Assembly (NCBI GenBank): GCA_964598485.1
Contig: CAZRCD010000009.1
Coordinates: 1-64,000 of the forward strand
DNA length: 64,000 bases
Source: SOJA01 sp964598485
Lineage (GTDB): Archaea > Thermoproteota > Bathyarchaeia > Bathyarchaeales > Bathycorpusculaceae
Direction: 5' to 3'
The notes under the pieces are model-generated. The model ran no database searches. It saw nothing but the letters and a program-made list of their open reading frames with translations, and was not told the DNA's origin. Position numbers and translations under genes: made by a program. Positions within the stretch are counted from its first letter, which is position 1, and every line of letters starts with the position of its first letter. Positions 1-8,805 of this stretch are shown here, one piece after another.

Positions 1-162
1 TCCTAACAATAAATAGCCCAACAACAAATTAATTTCTAAACAGCCTAGCGCGCTAAAAAAAGAACATTTTTGGCTCCAAATAACGGTGACATACAAAAAT
101 TATAGAGGGGTACTCAATTTACCCTTGTGAAAACGCATAACCTCACCCTACGCTGCAGCATT

Positions 163-705
163 CTACCCTGTTGTAACCCATATCAAGAGATTTATGAAGC
201 CAACCTCCATTACGGCTGCAATGAAGAATATACCATAAATGTAAGCCAAGCCTCTCATGGACATCGATCTGCTAAACGTCTTCTCAATTGTCAAGTAAAT
301 GCCGTAGCCCTCAACTATTCCGATCGGAGCACTTATCAGCAGAACTAAAGGCAGCACTTCAACGTTTATTCCACCAAGAAGACTACTTCCGCGCAGAATG
401 CTAAGAAAAACAATCATAATTGTGAAGACCAATGCGAAAGTTCGCGGATGATCAAGCACAACATGCGAATACTTTTCCCTCTTAAAGAAATCCAAAATCA
501 CTAAATTAACGTAGAAAGTCATACCCAGCAAAATGAGAGAGACCACAAGAACGTTATGTATGAAAAGCATCCCAACAGCCAAAAACTGATTTGAAAAAAA
601 TTCACTTAGAGTACCGAAAAAAACTGTGTTTTCAACAGAAGAAAGAACCAGCAAAACTAGAAAAGCCAAACCTAAAAACATCGTACGCTTTCTTTCATCA
701 GGCAA
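163..705 (-). CDS. polytopic membrane protein, possibly SpoIIM/DUF95-like
   Basis: A 180-residue integral membrane protein with about five hydrophobic segments (roughly residues 8-26, 40-65, 88-108, 115-140 and 155-178). The stretch IHNVLVVSLILLG followed later by SAPIGIVEGYGIYL recalls the SpoIIM/DUF95 family, where an asparagine-containing helix precedes a PxGIxE motif, but the resemblance is weak and the role is unknown. The start is a TTG (TTGCCTGATG) preceded by a GGAAGTGA ribosome-binding site. It stands alone; the 160 bases between its end and the window edge contain no supported gene. Confidence 0.6.
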   Translation of the reverse strand: MPDERKRTMFLGLAFLVLLVLSSVENTVFFGTLSEFFSNQFLAVGMLFIHNVLVVSLILLGMTFYVNLVILDFFKREKYSHVVLDHPRTFALVFTIMIVFLSILRGSSLLGGINVEVLPLVLLISAPIGIVEGYGIYLTIEKTFSRSMSMRGLAYIYGIFFIAAVMEVGFINLLIWVTTG

Positions 706-904
706 TTCTGATCACTTCCTATCAAGTCAGAACAGTGAAAAAACTAGACGAAGTCCTTCAGGAATCATCTCCCACCCTGATTCTCTAGCACCAACACTCA
801 AGACCGTAAGAAACATAAGCCGAACCAGACTCGACAGCATCATTCAAATCACTTAACGGTTAGCCTATCCACTTACGCACAATAAAAATCTTATGAACTA
901 AAGC

Positions 905-1219
905 TTACATTCTCTCGCGTCTCACTTCAAAAAGCACCGTTCCACCATTTGTGTAAGGTTTTCCCGGATCCAAGCATTGAAAATAACCTTTCTCACCCTC
1001 TTCCGTTGCTGACCCCAGCTCTTTGAAGCTTATTCCACGGCTTAAAGCAACAATCATGGAAAGCATGCAACCAAAAGCGTGACCGCAGATGCTGTCAGTT
1101 CTTTCAACAACTATCTTAGGCGACTCCACAACTACTCTGTCTCCAACATTAAAAACTGGACAGTTTCCACGAATCTCCTTAACACTTACAACCAAGCGAT
1201 ATTTTTCTTCTCCAACCAA
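905..1219 (-). CDS. TIGR04076 family protein
   Basis: A 104-residue small cytosolic protein. The pattern of a CP near residue 20, an ICGHAFGCML segment near residues 45-54, and the C-terminal YFQCLDPGKPYTNGGTVLFEV is the signature of the TIGR04076 family, found across archaea and anaerobic bacteria. Its biochemical function is unknown; the conserved cysteines suggest metal binding or redox chemistry. It is transcribed divergently from the thiolase-like gene that begins at 1339, so the roughly 120-base gap should hold two promoters. Confidence 0.75.
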   Translation of the reverse strand: MVGEEKYRLVVSVKEIRGNCPVFNVGDRVVVESPKIVVERTDSICGHAFGCMLSMIVALSRGISFKELGSATEEGEKGYFQCLDPGKPYTNGGTVLFEVRRERM

Positions 1220-1338
1220 TAACGCCGCCTCGATCCCTTAATCATTTATAAGTAAGTTATGAGTTTCCCGCAAAACGGCAAACACTTAAAAGTCATGTTA
1301 AAAGGATAAGTTGCAATTGACGAGAAGGGAGTAAAAGA

Positions 1339-2544
1339 ATGCAAAATCGTCCAGCCATAGTCGCTGTTGGAAGAACAAAATTTGGAGAACACTACGAGAA
1401 GCAACCAGAAAGACTAATTGAAGAAGCATGGCTTAAAGCCTCAGAAGGAGCACGTATAGAGCGTAAAGACCTGAAAGCTTGTTACCTTTCCGATTACTTC
1501 CTCCCAATCACAAACAAACTCGGACTGGAAGAAGGATTCCTTTCAGAACTAACAGAACTTCACGTCCCAATGGAAGTAACTCGTTCCTTCAGTTCAGCCC
1601 TACTAAACGCTTGCAACGCCATCCAATCTGGAAGATACAACATGGTTTTGGTTGGCGGACTAGAGAAAATGACAGACAGATGGGACAAAATCCGCGACGA
1701 CTTGATGCTTCTAGAAGACCCATGGAGCTATTACGCGGGATGCACACCAGAAGCAAACCATGAACTCATGCTTAGAGCCTACATAAAACGATACGGCGTA
1801 ACCAATGAAGACCTTGAAAAACTAAACCTAGCCCTAGCACAAATATCAGTCAAAAACCATCTACACGCAACCAAAAACGAGTACGCACAATACCAAAGAA
1901 AAATAACCATCGAACACGTTTTAAAAGCGAGGAAAAACGCCCGAAAACCTCTAGGACTTTACGATTTTGCACCAATATCTGACGGCGCAACCGCCCTCAT
2001 CCTTGCAAACGAAGAATTCGCCAAAAAATTCACAGACAAACCAGTCCATATTCTCGGCGCCTCATCCGCAACGGATTATCTGACCTTTCCAGCAAGAGAG
2101 GACATGACACACTTTTTAGTGAGCGAAATAGCCATGAAAAACGCTTTGAAAACGGCTGGAATAAACCTCTGGGACATAAAAATTGCTGAGGTCTACGACC
2201 AGTCCACGGTTATGGAGATGATTTCTCTTGAGGACTTAGGTTTCTGCGAACGCGGAAAGGCGTGGACGTGCATACACGAAAGCTGCAAAGATTACAAAGG
2301 GCATTATGAGATGAACGGGAGGAAACTCTTCGTAAACACGAATGGCGGATTAAAAGCTGATGGCAATCCTTTAGGCGCCACAGGTGGAGCCCAAGTTTTT
2401 GAAGTCTTCAAGCAGTTGAGGGGCGAAGCTGGTGAACGACAAGTTAAAAATGACGGAAAATTACAGTATGGATGTGTGCTTGAGCTTGAGGGTTTTGGAA
2501 CTAAAGGTTATGTTTACATTTTAGGGAGAAATGAGAATGAGTAG
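1339..2544 (+). CDS. thiolase-fold protein lacking catalytic residues
   Basis: A 401-residue member of the archaeal SCP2-type thiolase (acetyl-CoA C-acetyltransferase) family, recognised by VGGLEKMTD near residue 105, PISDGATALILA near residue 210 and NTNGGLKADGNPLGATG near residue 335. Aligning these blocks by eye puts Thr81 where active thiolases have the nucleophilic Cys, Asn343 where they have the His of the GHP motif, and ELEGFG in place of the HNVGGTG motif, so all three catalytic groups appear lost. It overlaps the following HMG-CoA synthase fusion by 14 bases and probably forms a complex with it, as thiolase, DUF35 and HMG-CoA synthase do in methanogens. A structural or acyl-transfer role is more likely than standard thiolysis. 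Confidence 0.8.
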   Translation: MQNRPAIVAVGRTKFGEHYEKQPERLIEEAWLKASEGARIERKDLKACYLSDYFLPITNKLGLEEGFLSELTELHVPMEVTRSFSSALLNACNAIQSGRYNMVLVGGLEKMTDRWDKIRDDLMLLEDPWSYYAGCTPEANHELMLRAYIKRYGVTNEDLEKLNLALAQISVKNHLHATKNEYAQYQRKITIEHVLKARKNARKPLGLYDFAPISDGATALILANEEFAKKFTDKPVHILGASSATDYLTFPAREDMTHFLVSEIAMKNALKTAGINLWDIKIAEVYDQSTVMEMISLEDLGFCERGKAWTCIHESCKDYKGHYEMNGRKLFVNTNGGLKADGNPLGATGGAQVFEVFKQLRGEAGERQVKNDGKLQYGCVLELEGFGTKGYVYILGRNENE

Positions 2545-4045
2545 TGAGCCGATAGAGAGAAGGGTTTCATACCTTGGCGATAGGCTGAGGGGAAGACGCT
2601 GCCAAATTTGTGGTAAAGAATATTTTGAGATAAGGGACTACTGCGGAAACTGCGGAAGAAAAAGCTTCGGAAAAATGGTTGACATAGACTTATTCTACGA
2701 TAAAGGCAAACTGGAAGTATGCACCTTCATAGACAAGCCCACAAACAAGTTTACGAAGTTGGGTAACTACATTTACGGCATAGTCTCCTTCCACAATGGA
2801 AAGATAAGAGTTCCAGGAAGACTAACAGACCATATAATAAAAGACAATGAAGAAATAGACCTTTCAGCCTTTGAGGGAAGGAATGTCGTCCCAAGGTTTA
2901 GAAGACGCTATTCTGTTGGAAAAAGCGACGTCATTCCAACAATTTCTTTAGCTTTCACATTTGCAGATGAGTATTATCCACACCAAGAATACGCCATTAT
3001 GAAACCAAATAAAAAGTATGATGCACCGGGAATAGTGGGCTACGGGGTTTACACTTCAAAGTTCAGAATACGAGAAAGAAACATTGAACGTTCAGTACCG
3101 TTCATCGATGAAGATGCAATAACTGCTTCAGTTGAGGCAGGAAAACTTGCCTTAATCCACTCTGGAGTTAACAGTTCACTTGTTGGCAAGATTTACGTAG
3201 GTTCAGAATCTAACCCATATGCCGTTAAACCCATGGCGTCAAAAGTTGCGCAGGTCCTAAAACTGGGCGAAGAAGAAGGAGATATGCAAGGAGTTGATGC
3301 TGTAGACACAGAATTTGCATGTAAAGCCGCAACAAGCATGTTCAAGGATGCAGCCTCGCTGGTAAGCTATCCAAAATCAAACATTCAATACGTCATGGTA
3401 ATAGGCGCAGACAATTCACAAGCTGCTCCAAGAGACTGTCCCGGAGGAGAACTAGACCTGTTCGTCGGATACGGCGGATGTGCATACATTTTTGGAAAAG
3501 ATGACATCATAGCCGAAATTGAAGGATGGTACTCGTGCACTTCAGACACACCTGACTTCTGGAGAAGAGACGGAGAACCATACCCAATGCACGGCGGAAG
3601 ATTCACTGGAGACCCAGCATACTTCAAGCACGTTAGAAAAGCGGCTAAAAAATTGATGGACCGACTTAACCTAAAAGTGGAAGATATTGACTATTTTGTT
3701 TCGCATCAGCCGAATGTTAGGTTCCCAGTGAGGGTTGCCAAGGAGCTTGGGTTTAAGGAAGAACAGTATTCGCCATCACTTCAAGTAGCGAAGTTTGGCA
3801 ACACGTATTCAGGCTCTTCACCAATGGGTTTAGCGGCTGCTTTAGACATAGCCAAGCCAGATGAACGCATCTTAATTGTGAGTTACGGTTCAGGAGCTGG
3901 AAGCGACGCCTACTCACTGATAACCACGAGCCAAATACTGGACAAAAGAAAACGCCAAAAACTAACGGTTAAATATCAAGCGGACAATCCGTTTCTGGAA
4001 TATGTAGACTATACAACTTATAGGCGACTGAAACTTGGAATGTAG
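2531..4045 (+). CDS. DUF35-like zinc ribbon/OB fused to HMG-CoA synthase
   Basis: A 504-residue fusion. Residues 1 to about 150 are a rubredoxin-like zinc ribbon (Cys24, Cys27, Cys38, Cys41) followed by an OB-like region, as in stand-alone DUF35 proteins. From GIVGYGVYTS (about residue 163) onward it is a hydroxymethylglutaryl-CoA synthase with the catalytic Glu in GSESNPYAVKP, Cys264 in EFACKAATS and His392 in SHQPN, plus YGSGAGSDAYS near the end. The family condenses acetyl-CoA with acetoacetyl-CoA in the mevalonate route to archaeal lipids. In most archaea the DUF35 protein is a separate bridging subunit. The region before the EDAITASVEAGK helix looks shorter than usual. The start may be ATG 2531 or the in-frame ATG 2537. 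Confidence 0.85.
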   Translation: MRMSSEPIERRVSYLGDRLRGRRCQICGKEYFEIRDYCGNCGRKSFGKMVDIDLFYDKGKLEVCTFIDKPTNKFTKLGNYIYGIVSFHNGKIRVPGRLTDHIIKDNEEIDLSAFEGRNVVPRFRRRYSVGKSDVIPTISLAFTFADEYYPHQEYAIMKPNKKYDAPGIVGYGVYTSKFRIRERNIERSVPFIDEDAITASVEAGKLALIHSGVNSSLVGKIYVGSESNPYAVKPMASKVAQVLKLGEEEGDMQGVDAVDTEFACKAATSMFKDAASLVSYPKSNIQYVMVIGADNSQAAPRDCPGGELDLFVGYGGCAYIFGKDDIIAEIEGWYSCTSDTPDFWRRDGEPYPMHGGRFTGDPAYFKHVRKAAKKLMDRLNLKVEDIDYFVSHQPNVRFPVRVAKELGFKEEQYSPSLQVAKFGNTYSGSSPMGLAAALDIAKPDERILIVSYGSGAGSDAYSLITTSQILDKRKRQKLTVKYQADNPFLEYVDYTTYRRLKLGM

Positions 4046-4095
4046 CAAATCATTAATAAATCCACAACAATCACGCATAGACGGAGTGTGAACCA

Positions 4096-5223
4096 TTGTT
4101 TGCTTATGGAATCTTCAAAGTCATATACTCACCTTTCAAAGCATTCAAAGAAATAATCCAAAACCCAAAATACATAGGACCAATCTTAATAATGATTCTA
4201 TTCGCGCTAGCAAGCATAGGAAGCGAATACACTAGAGCTTCGAAACTCTACGTGCAACAGACACTGCCAAACACTCTAGACCCATATAATCCAGATCCAT
4301 GGACAGAAAACTGTACAATGTGGATTTCCAACGCCGAAATCACATGTAATAACGATGATTGCCTCTTAGGGTACAAAAGTATTCAATTTAACATCACAAA
4401 TAATGATACAATATGGATGGAACTTAAGAACATTGGCCAAATAAATTGCTCGAGCATTGATAGTTACAAGAACCTATCTTTTTGCATAAAATGGATTAAT
4501 CCCACAGCAGATCCGCCTCAAAATGCTAATCTTTACCTTTTCTCTATGGGTGCGACAGATCATTTCTACTACGACTTGGCTGAACTCGTCAATCAAACTG
4601 AAAATGACAAATGGAACAATTTCACCATTCCAGTAGGGCTTGACGCTGAACAATGGGTAAACAGTAGCGCTCAAGCAGCGTGGAATAACATCACTGGTCT
4701 TAAACTTGATCTGGTCTGGGTACAATCGACTGGGTCAAACTTGACGATACTTGTAGACAAAGTGTATTTTCAATCTGGAAATTTTAAACCGTTAATTAAT
4801 TCCGTGAGCAGCATCATAGTTTTTTCTGCTGTCAACGCAGTTACAACCTTTTGCATTTATTGGATGCTGTCTGGCGTGGCCGTGTTTATGGCGGGGAAAA
4901 TATTTAAAATCAAAGCCGAATTCAAAGTATTCCTCATAATAGTAGGTTATGCGCTCATTGCTATGGTTTTCATGCAGGTGTTGTTCAACATCCTATATCT
5001 ACTAATCTCCCCCCTATACATTACCATTGATGCCGTAAGTCCAACATCTGTATTGCAAACCATAATCTTGTTCACTTCTTCAATGGTTCTTCTCCTACCA
5101 GTTTGGTCGATAATAATATCTTCCATAGGGGTACATACAGCATCTGATTTGCCTCTAAGTAAAAGTGCAGTCATTGCCATCATTGGATTTTTACCTTACT
5201 ATGTTCTGCTTTTCGTTGCATAA
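4096..5223 (+). CDS. Yip1-domain-like membrane protein with large extracellular loop
   Basis: A 375-residue membrane protein starting at TTG 4096 after a GGAGTG site. Its N-terminus (IYSPFKAFKEIIQNPKYIGP, then a transmembrane helix) is typical of archaeal Yip1-like proteins. A loop of about 190 residues with many N-x-S/T sequons follows (residues 40-230) and resembles a carbohydrate-binding-module-like extracellular beta domain. Five hydrophobic helices make up the rest, with HTASDLPLSKSAVIAIIGFL near the end. In this family the N-terminal membrane domain is fused to variable outside domains; substrate and role are unknown. A truncated FtsX-type permease remnant lies downstream. Confidence 0.65.
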   Translation: MFAYGIFKVIYSPFKAFKEIIQNPKYIGPILIMILFALASIGSEYTRASKLYVQQTLPNTLDPYNPDPWTENCTMWISNAEITCNNDDCLLGYKSIQFNITNNDTIWMELKNIGQINCSSIDSYKNLSFCIKWINPTADPPQNANLYLFSMGATDHFYYDLAELVNQTENDKWNNFTIPVGLDAEQWVNSSAQAAWNNITGLKLDLVWVQSTGSNLTILVDKVYFQSGNFKPLINSVSSIIVFSAVNAVTTFCIYWMLSGVAVFMAGKIFKIKAEFKVFLIIVGYALIAMVFMQVLFNILYLLISPLYITIDAVSPTSVLQTIILFTSSMVLLLPVWSIIISSIGVHTASDLPLSKSAVIAIIGFLPYYVLLFVA

Positions 5224-5309
5224 AAACGGCACACATGGATAAAACTGCTAATCGAAGACGCTTCCACAACACTGGTAAATCGAGTTTCGCACTTTATAAT
5301 AAAAGTTAA

Positions 5310-5738
5310 ATACGCCAGAACTTTTCACTTCTCGTTGCTGGAATAGGTATAATGAATATTATGACGGTTTCTGTTATGGAGCGAACACGGGAAATTGGAA
5401 TATTGAAGGCTATTGGAGCTAAGAGCCGAACTGTTCTCGTCATATTTCTCGCGGAAGCAACGCTAATAGGCATAATGGGCGGTCTAATTGGCGTCTTCAC
5501 TGGATACGGACTTTCCCATGTATTAGCCTACGCTTTATCGGGCTTTATACAACCACAAAACCAAGACGCAGGGTTCCAACCTCCTGACGCTCAGAGAATG
5601 ACTATAAACCCTGCTTTTTCGCCAGACTGGACAATAATAGCCCTTATTTTCGCCATAATTGTGTGCATGATCTTCGGCTTATATCCAGCTAGAAAAGCAG
5701 CGAAACTAGATCCCGTTGAAGCATTACGGTACGAATAG
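5310..5738 (+). pseudogene. C-terminal remnant of MacB/FtsX-type ABC permease
   Basis: Only the last third of a MacB-like ABC transporter permease remains. The open frame begins right after a TAA (5307-5309) with NFSLLVAGIGIMNIMTVSV, which in intact proteins is the second transmembrane helix after a large extracellular domain. It continues with MERTREIGILKAIGAKSR, two more helices and the terminal GLYPARKAAKLDPVEALRYE. The first transmembrane helix and the periplasmic-type domain are missing, and nothing upstream encodes them. It lies immediately before the left end of the integrated virus-like element but does not appear to be interrupted by it. Confidence 0.75.
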
Positions 5739-5746
5739 GCACTTAG

Positions 5747-5755
5747 CAAGATTTA
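5747..5755. repeat. candidate left attachment site, element 1
   Basis: CAAGATTTA lies 9 bases after the permease-remnant stop codon and 56 bases before the integrase start, and is repeated at 21070-21078. CATTAAC (5761-5767) lies just inside it and is the inverse of GTTAATG (21055-21061) at the other end, so a circular form would have the core flanked by inverted arms. A 9-base match alone could be chance. Confidence 0.4.
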
Positions 5756-5811
5756 CGTGCCATTAACAACATATTTATATATTAGTAGCTACTTACCATA
5801 TCACGATTAAA

Positions 5812-7008
5812 ATGCAACGTGCAAAAACCGACATAAAATTTAATCCAGTTCAAACGTGGATAGACAACGTAGCATACTCACATTCAAACAGTAAAAACAC
5901 AGCAGCAAACTACACACTATTCTTTAACAAATTCTGCAAGTTCATAGACAAGACACCAGAGGAGATTTTAAGCGATTACGAAGAGTCAACAGACCGAGAT
6001 TTTAGGCGAAAGTATGCTCAGTACGTGCGTGGTTGGATAGGCAGCTTAACCCGTGAAGGATACGCGATTAAAACAGTGATTGTTCATGTCACTGCAGTGC
6101 AGAGTTTCTTTAAGTATAGTGATCTTCCACTGGGGCACGTGCCACGTGGAGCTGCTTTCGTTACTTTTCATAATCGTGACATTTCAAAGCAAGAGATCGT
6201 GGATATTCTAAGCATAAGTAAGCCCAGGGAAAAAGCGTTTTTTGCGGTTATGGCCCAAAGCGGGTTACGTCCTCAAACGATCTGTAGGTTAAGAATCCAA
6301 CATTTACAACCAGACCTAAAAGAAAAGCGGGTTCCATGCAAGATAGATGTGCCTAGAGAATTAGCGAAGGGCAAATATCGCGCGTACTGTAGTTTCGTAG
6401 GCGATGAAGCTGTTAGTTACTTGGTGAATTACTTGAAAACCCGAACTGACCTGACAGAAGACAGTTACTTGTTTACTCAACGCGAATCCGACAAGCCAAT
6501 AGAATATTCCAATATAAGCCACAGGTTCAGAGAGGCTATTCTAAAATTAAGAAAGAAGGGGGTTCTTAGTTTTGAACAGAAACAACGGGGTAAACCGTCT
6601 GAGTTGCGACTTTATAATTTGCGTAAGTATTTCCGTAAATACGCGAATCAAGCGGGGTTTGAGTTTGTGCAGTATTGGATGGGCCACATAGTTAAGCAAG
6701 GGCAAGAAGAGAGTTACCGACCTTTAGACAGTGAATTTCATAGGAAACTATACGCTGAAAAAGCCATGCCGTTCTTACGCATTGAAACGCCTTCGCGTTC
6801 AGAAACGGGAGAAATTATTGAAGAGCAAGCTAAAGAAATTGAAAAGTTAAAGAAGGAATTGGGAGATCGTGACAGAAGATTAGAGATGTTTCAAAAAGAT
6901 TTGGATAGACGAATGGGAGATTTTGATTACCGTATGAAACTAATAGAAGAAAGTAGGGCTTTAGTTAAAGATTCAGAGGAAAGAGAAAAACAAAAAAATA
7001 AGCATTAG
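5812..7008 (+). CDS. tyrosine recombinase (integrase of element 1)
   Basis: A 398-residue integrase. Residues 10-120 form a core-binding domain (NYTLFFNKFCKFIDKTPEEI and a repeated helical pattern). The catalytic domain shows QSGLRPQTICRL (first Arg, about residue 147), LYNLRKYF in the HxLR position with His replaced by Tyr, WMGH and a Tyr in the EESYRP segment. A charged coiled coil (about residues 335-395) forms the tail, as in the integrase of element 2. The gene points into the element and starts about 57 bases from the proposed att core, with a TATA-like TTTATATAT upstream. It should catalyse integration and excision of the element. Confidence 0.88.
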   Translation: MQRAKTDIKFNPVQTWIDNVAYSHSNSKNTAANYTLFFNKFCKFIDKTPEEILSDYEESTDRDFRRKYAQYVRGWIGSLTREGYAIKTVIVHVTAVQSFFKYSDLPLGHVPRGAAFVTFHNRDISKQEIVDILSISKPREKAFFAVMAQSGLRPQTICRLRIQHLQPDLKEKRVPCKIDVPRELAKGKYRAYCSFVGDEAVSYLVNYLKTRTDLTEDSYLFTQRESDKPIEYSNISHRFREAILKLRKKGVLSFEQKQRGKPSELRLYNLRKYFRKYANQAGFEFVQYWMGHIVKQGQEESYRPLDSEFHRKLYAEKAMPFLRIETPSRSETGEIIEEQAKEIEKLKKELGDRDRRLEMFQKDLDRRMGDFDYRMKLIEESRALVKDSEEREKQKNKH

Positions 7009-7083
7009 CAAAGTCGCTAAAGCTTATACTCGCGTTCACTGGGACGGTTAAGGTTAAATTGCCAACAGCGGAATAAGGAAAAA

Positions 7084-7239
7084 TCAACGCCATAAACTTG
7101 CGAAGCATTCTAGGCAATATAAACGTAAGGTTTTACTGTTGTTATGTGTATGACTCCACAAGGTATCATCCAACTCAAAAGTTTTAGGACAACGATCACA
7201 GTGAACATACCCTCCGTTTTTTCGTTTGTATCGTGTCAT
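7084..7239 (-). CDS. small zinc-finger protein
   Basis: A 51-residue protein beginning MTRYKRKNGG with the pattern CDRCPKTF, then SHTHNN, then LYCLECFASLW, so two CxxC pairs with nearby histidines that could bind zinc. An in-frame TTG at 7287 would add 16 residues, but the shared part begins at RY. The same architecture (RY, CxDC, SH, VCLEC) appears in the protein encoded at 24821 in element 2, which supports the reading as a real mobile-element gene, probably a nucleic-acid-binding regulator. Confidence 0.55.
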   Translation of the reverse strand: MTRYKRKNGGYVHCDRCPKTFELDDTLWSHTHNNSKTLRLYCLECFASLWR

Positions 7240-7356
7240 TAATAATGGTGTCAAAACTATTTTATGCCAAGGCAAAACATAACCCAAGCATACTTATATG
7301 GCTAGACCCTTAAAACTTTTTTGTTAGAGGTCATGGTGAAAAAGGAGGTTAAAATA

Positions 7357-7491
7357 ATGTTGCGCAAACAAAAGGAGAATAGACAACAAACAGTTCAGCA
7401 AATTGTTCAAGAAAAGCGGTTATTGGTTACTTTCCAGTCGTCTGGAAATCTACAAAAAACAAGGTATTGCAACAGGTGTTATTGCAAATAG
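7357..7491 (+). CDS. 44-residue basic protein with C-terminal Cys cluster
   Basis: A short gene opposite to its neighbours, chosen because AAGGAGGTTAAAATA immediately before ATG 7357 is a very strong ribosome-binding site. The product starts MLRKQKENRQQTVQQ and ends RYCNRCYCK, a basic helix and a CxxCxC cluster. An in-frame ATG at 7333 lies upstream of the ribosome-binding site. The function is unknown; a small DNA-binding or regulatory protein of the element is plausible. Confidence 0.5.
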   Translation: MLRKQKENRQQTVQQIVQEKRLLVTFQSSGNLQKTRYCNRCYCK

Positions 7492-7510
7492 CCTTTTTAT
7501 TGAAAAAATC

Positions 7511-7789
7511 TTAAACCTTCTTTTCCGTCATCGCCCTACAATACTTCGCGAATTTAGCATAGTCTGTTTTAGCTATTATTTTACCGTCTTGCTCAATCAT
7601 ATAGCAAGTGAAACGAAATCTTTTTCCTTTATAATCAAAACTTAACTCTGGAAGCATCCCCCCACAGTTAGGACAATGTTTCGGGTTCGCCATATCTTCT
7701 TGTAGAAACTCGCGTAATCCAATCATAAATTCTGAATCTTCAAGTGTTAGAATAAAACCATTATGTGTTTGAGGTTTACCTTTCGTCAA
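7511..7789 (-). CDS. hypothetical protein with central CxxC
   Basis: A 92-residue protein with the element-type leftward orientation. It has a single CPNCGGMLPEL motif at about residues 39-49, then an aromatic beta-rich half (FDYKGKRFRFTCYMIEQDG) and a lysine-rich end. The lone CxxC followed by FTC suggests a zinc ribbon completed by a distant Cys. No family is recognised. It belongs to the early module with the methyltransferase and ATPase genes. Confidence 0.5.
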   Translation of the reverse strand: MTKGKPQTHNGFILTLEDSEFMIGLREFLQEDMANPKHCPNCGGMLPELSFDYKGKRFRFTCYMIEQDGKIIAKTDYAKFAKYCRAMTEKKV

Positions 7790-7875
7790 ACTCTTTCACC
7801 TTTCTACATTGTCGACTAATTATTATCTACAATAAAATGTGGAATTGCGGATATGTACCCGCAAATTTAAAGGAT

Positions 7876-8199
7876 TCACTTTTGTTTTCTTCCGATTGTT
7901 TTGTTGTCGCTGAAAACCCAATAGAAATAGTTTTCGCGTCGAAGTTTTCCGTCGTGATCTAACAAGTCCTGCAGCATAGTTTGATGTTGCGGGTTTTCAT
8001 AGTCAACGCTTTTTTGGTACGGCCCTTTCTGTCCATTCGCGTTTTGCCATTCTACACCGTTAGGATGCCACGTGCCTGATTTACCGATAGATATTCCTTT
8101 AGCTTTCTTAATTGTCTCTCTAGCTGCACATACTCCAGCGTCAACGGCTGCTAGAAATTCTGTGAATGCTTCTAAAGCGGTTTCGTTGTCGTTACTCAA
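7876..8199 (-). CDS. hypothetical protein, element 1
   Basis: A 107-residue acidic then basic protein. The N-terminal half (LEAFTEFLAAVDAGVCAARE) should be helical; the C-terminal half has WHPNGVEWQ, KGPYQKSVDYENP and a positively charged tail. The gene overlaps the end of the methyltransferase gene by 4 bases, so the two are translationally coupled. No family is recognised. Confidence 0.55.
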   Translation of the reverse strand: MSNDNETALEAFTEFLAAVDAGVCAARETIKKAKGISIGKSGTWHPNGVEWQNANGQKGPYQKSVDYENPQHQTMLQDLLDHDGKLRRENYFYWVFSDNKTIGRKQK

Positions 8200-8804
8200 T
8201 TTTGTTTTTCACCCCCTTTCTTTTTATCTATTATTTGTTGCACTATCAAAAGGTGGGGTTTGACTCCTTTCTTGGATTCCTTTATTATGTCACTCATGGT
8301 TGTTTCACTTCGCTCTTCTAGGATTTTCATAAAACAGAACCAATAGGTTTTAGACTCATGTTTACGACGGCCCGCCGAGCCTTTCGTAACTTGTCCAAAT
8401 AAAGGCTTAACTGGAAAAAGTCTAAGAATATCTTTCACCTTTTTAGATTTAGTGTTCCATTTAAAAATCAACACACCCATAGGCTTCAAAACCCGCCATA
8501 ATTCCCTGAAGCCTCTTCGTAAATCTGATTGCCATGTTTCAGGCTTTAAAAAACCGAAGTCGTGAATAAAACTACAATTTGGATCAGTCGGATAACGTAT
8601 TTCGTGGGGTGGATCCCAAACGATCAGTTTAAACGTGTTATCTGCAAAAGTCACTAAATGAGTAAAATCAGCAACAACATCAGGATTACATTCTGGGCGG
8701 TTATCAACGTAAATCGTGTTAACTTGTTGTTTGTCAAACCACATCATTCGATAGCCAGCAGTAGCGTCTAAAATGAATTTCTGGGTGTTTTCAAGTTCAA
8801 CCAT
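8196..8804 (-). CDS. SAM-dependent DNA methyltransferase (DPPH type)
   Basis: A 202-residue class I methyltransferase. LDATAGYRMMWFD (residues 12-24) is the SAM-binding loop, YVDNRPE an acidic second strand, and IVWDPPHEI (about residues 61-69) the catalytic DPPY-type motif with His in place of Tyr, as in many viral N4-cytosine or N6-adenine enzymes. WRVLKPMGVLIFKWN follows as in this family. It is compact and has no separate target-recognition domain, as is common in viruses, where such enzymes may protect DNA from host restriction. It lies 1 base from the ATPase gene in a leftward operon. Confidence 0.8.
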   Translation of the reverse strand: MVELENTQKFILDATAGYRMMWFDKQQVNTIYVDNRPECNPDVVADFTHLVTFADNTFKLIVWDPPHEIRYPTDPNCSFIHDFGFLKPETWQSDLRRGFRELWRVLKPMGVLIFKWNTKSKKVKDILRLFPVKPLFGQVTKGSAGRRKHESKTYWFCFMKILEERSETTMSDIIKESKKGVKPHLLIVQQIIDKKKGGEKQN

Positions 8805-8805
8805 T

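Noticed and set aside
7403..7645. 80-codon rightward frame overlapping two better-supported small genes
   Set aside because: Its start lies inside the 44-residue gene with a strong ribosome-binding site and it runs antisense to the gene at 7511.
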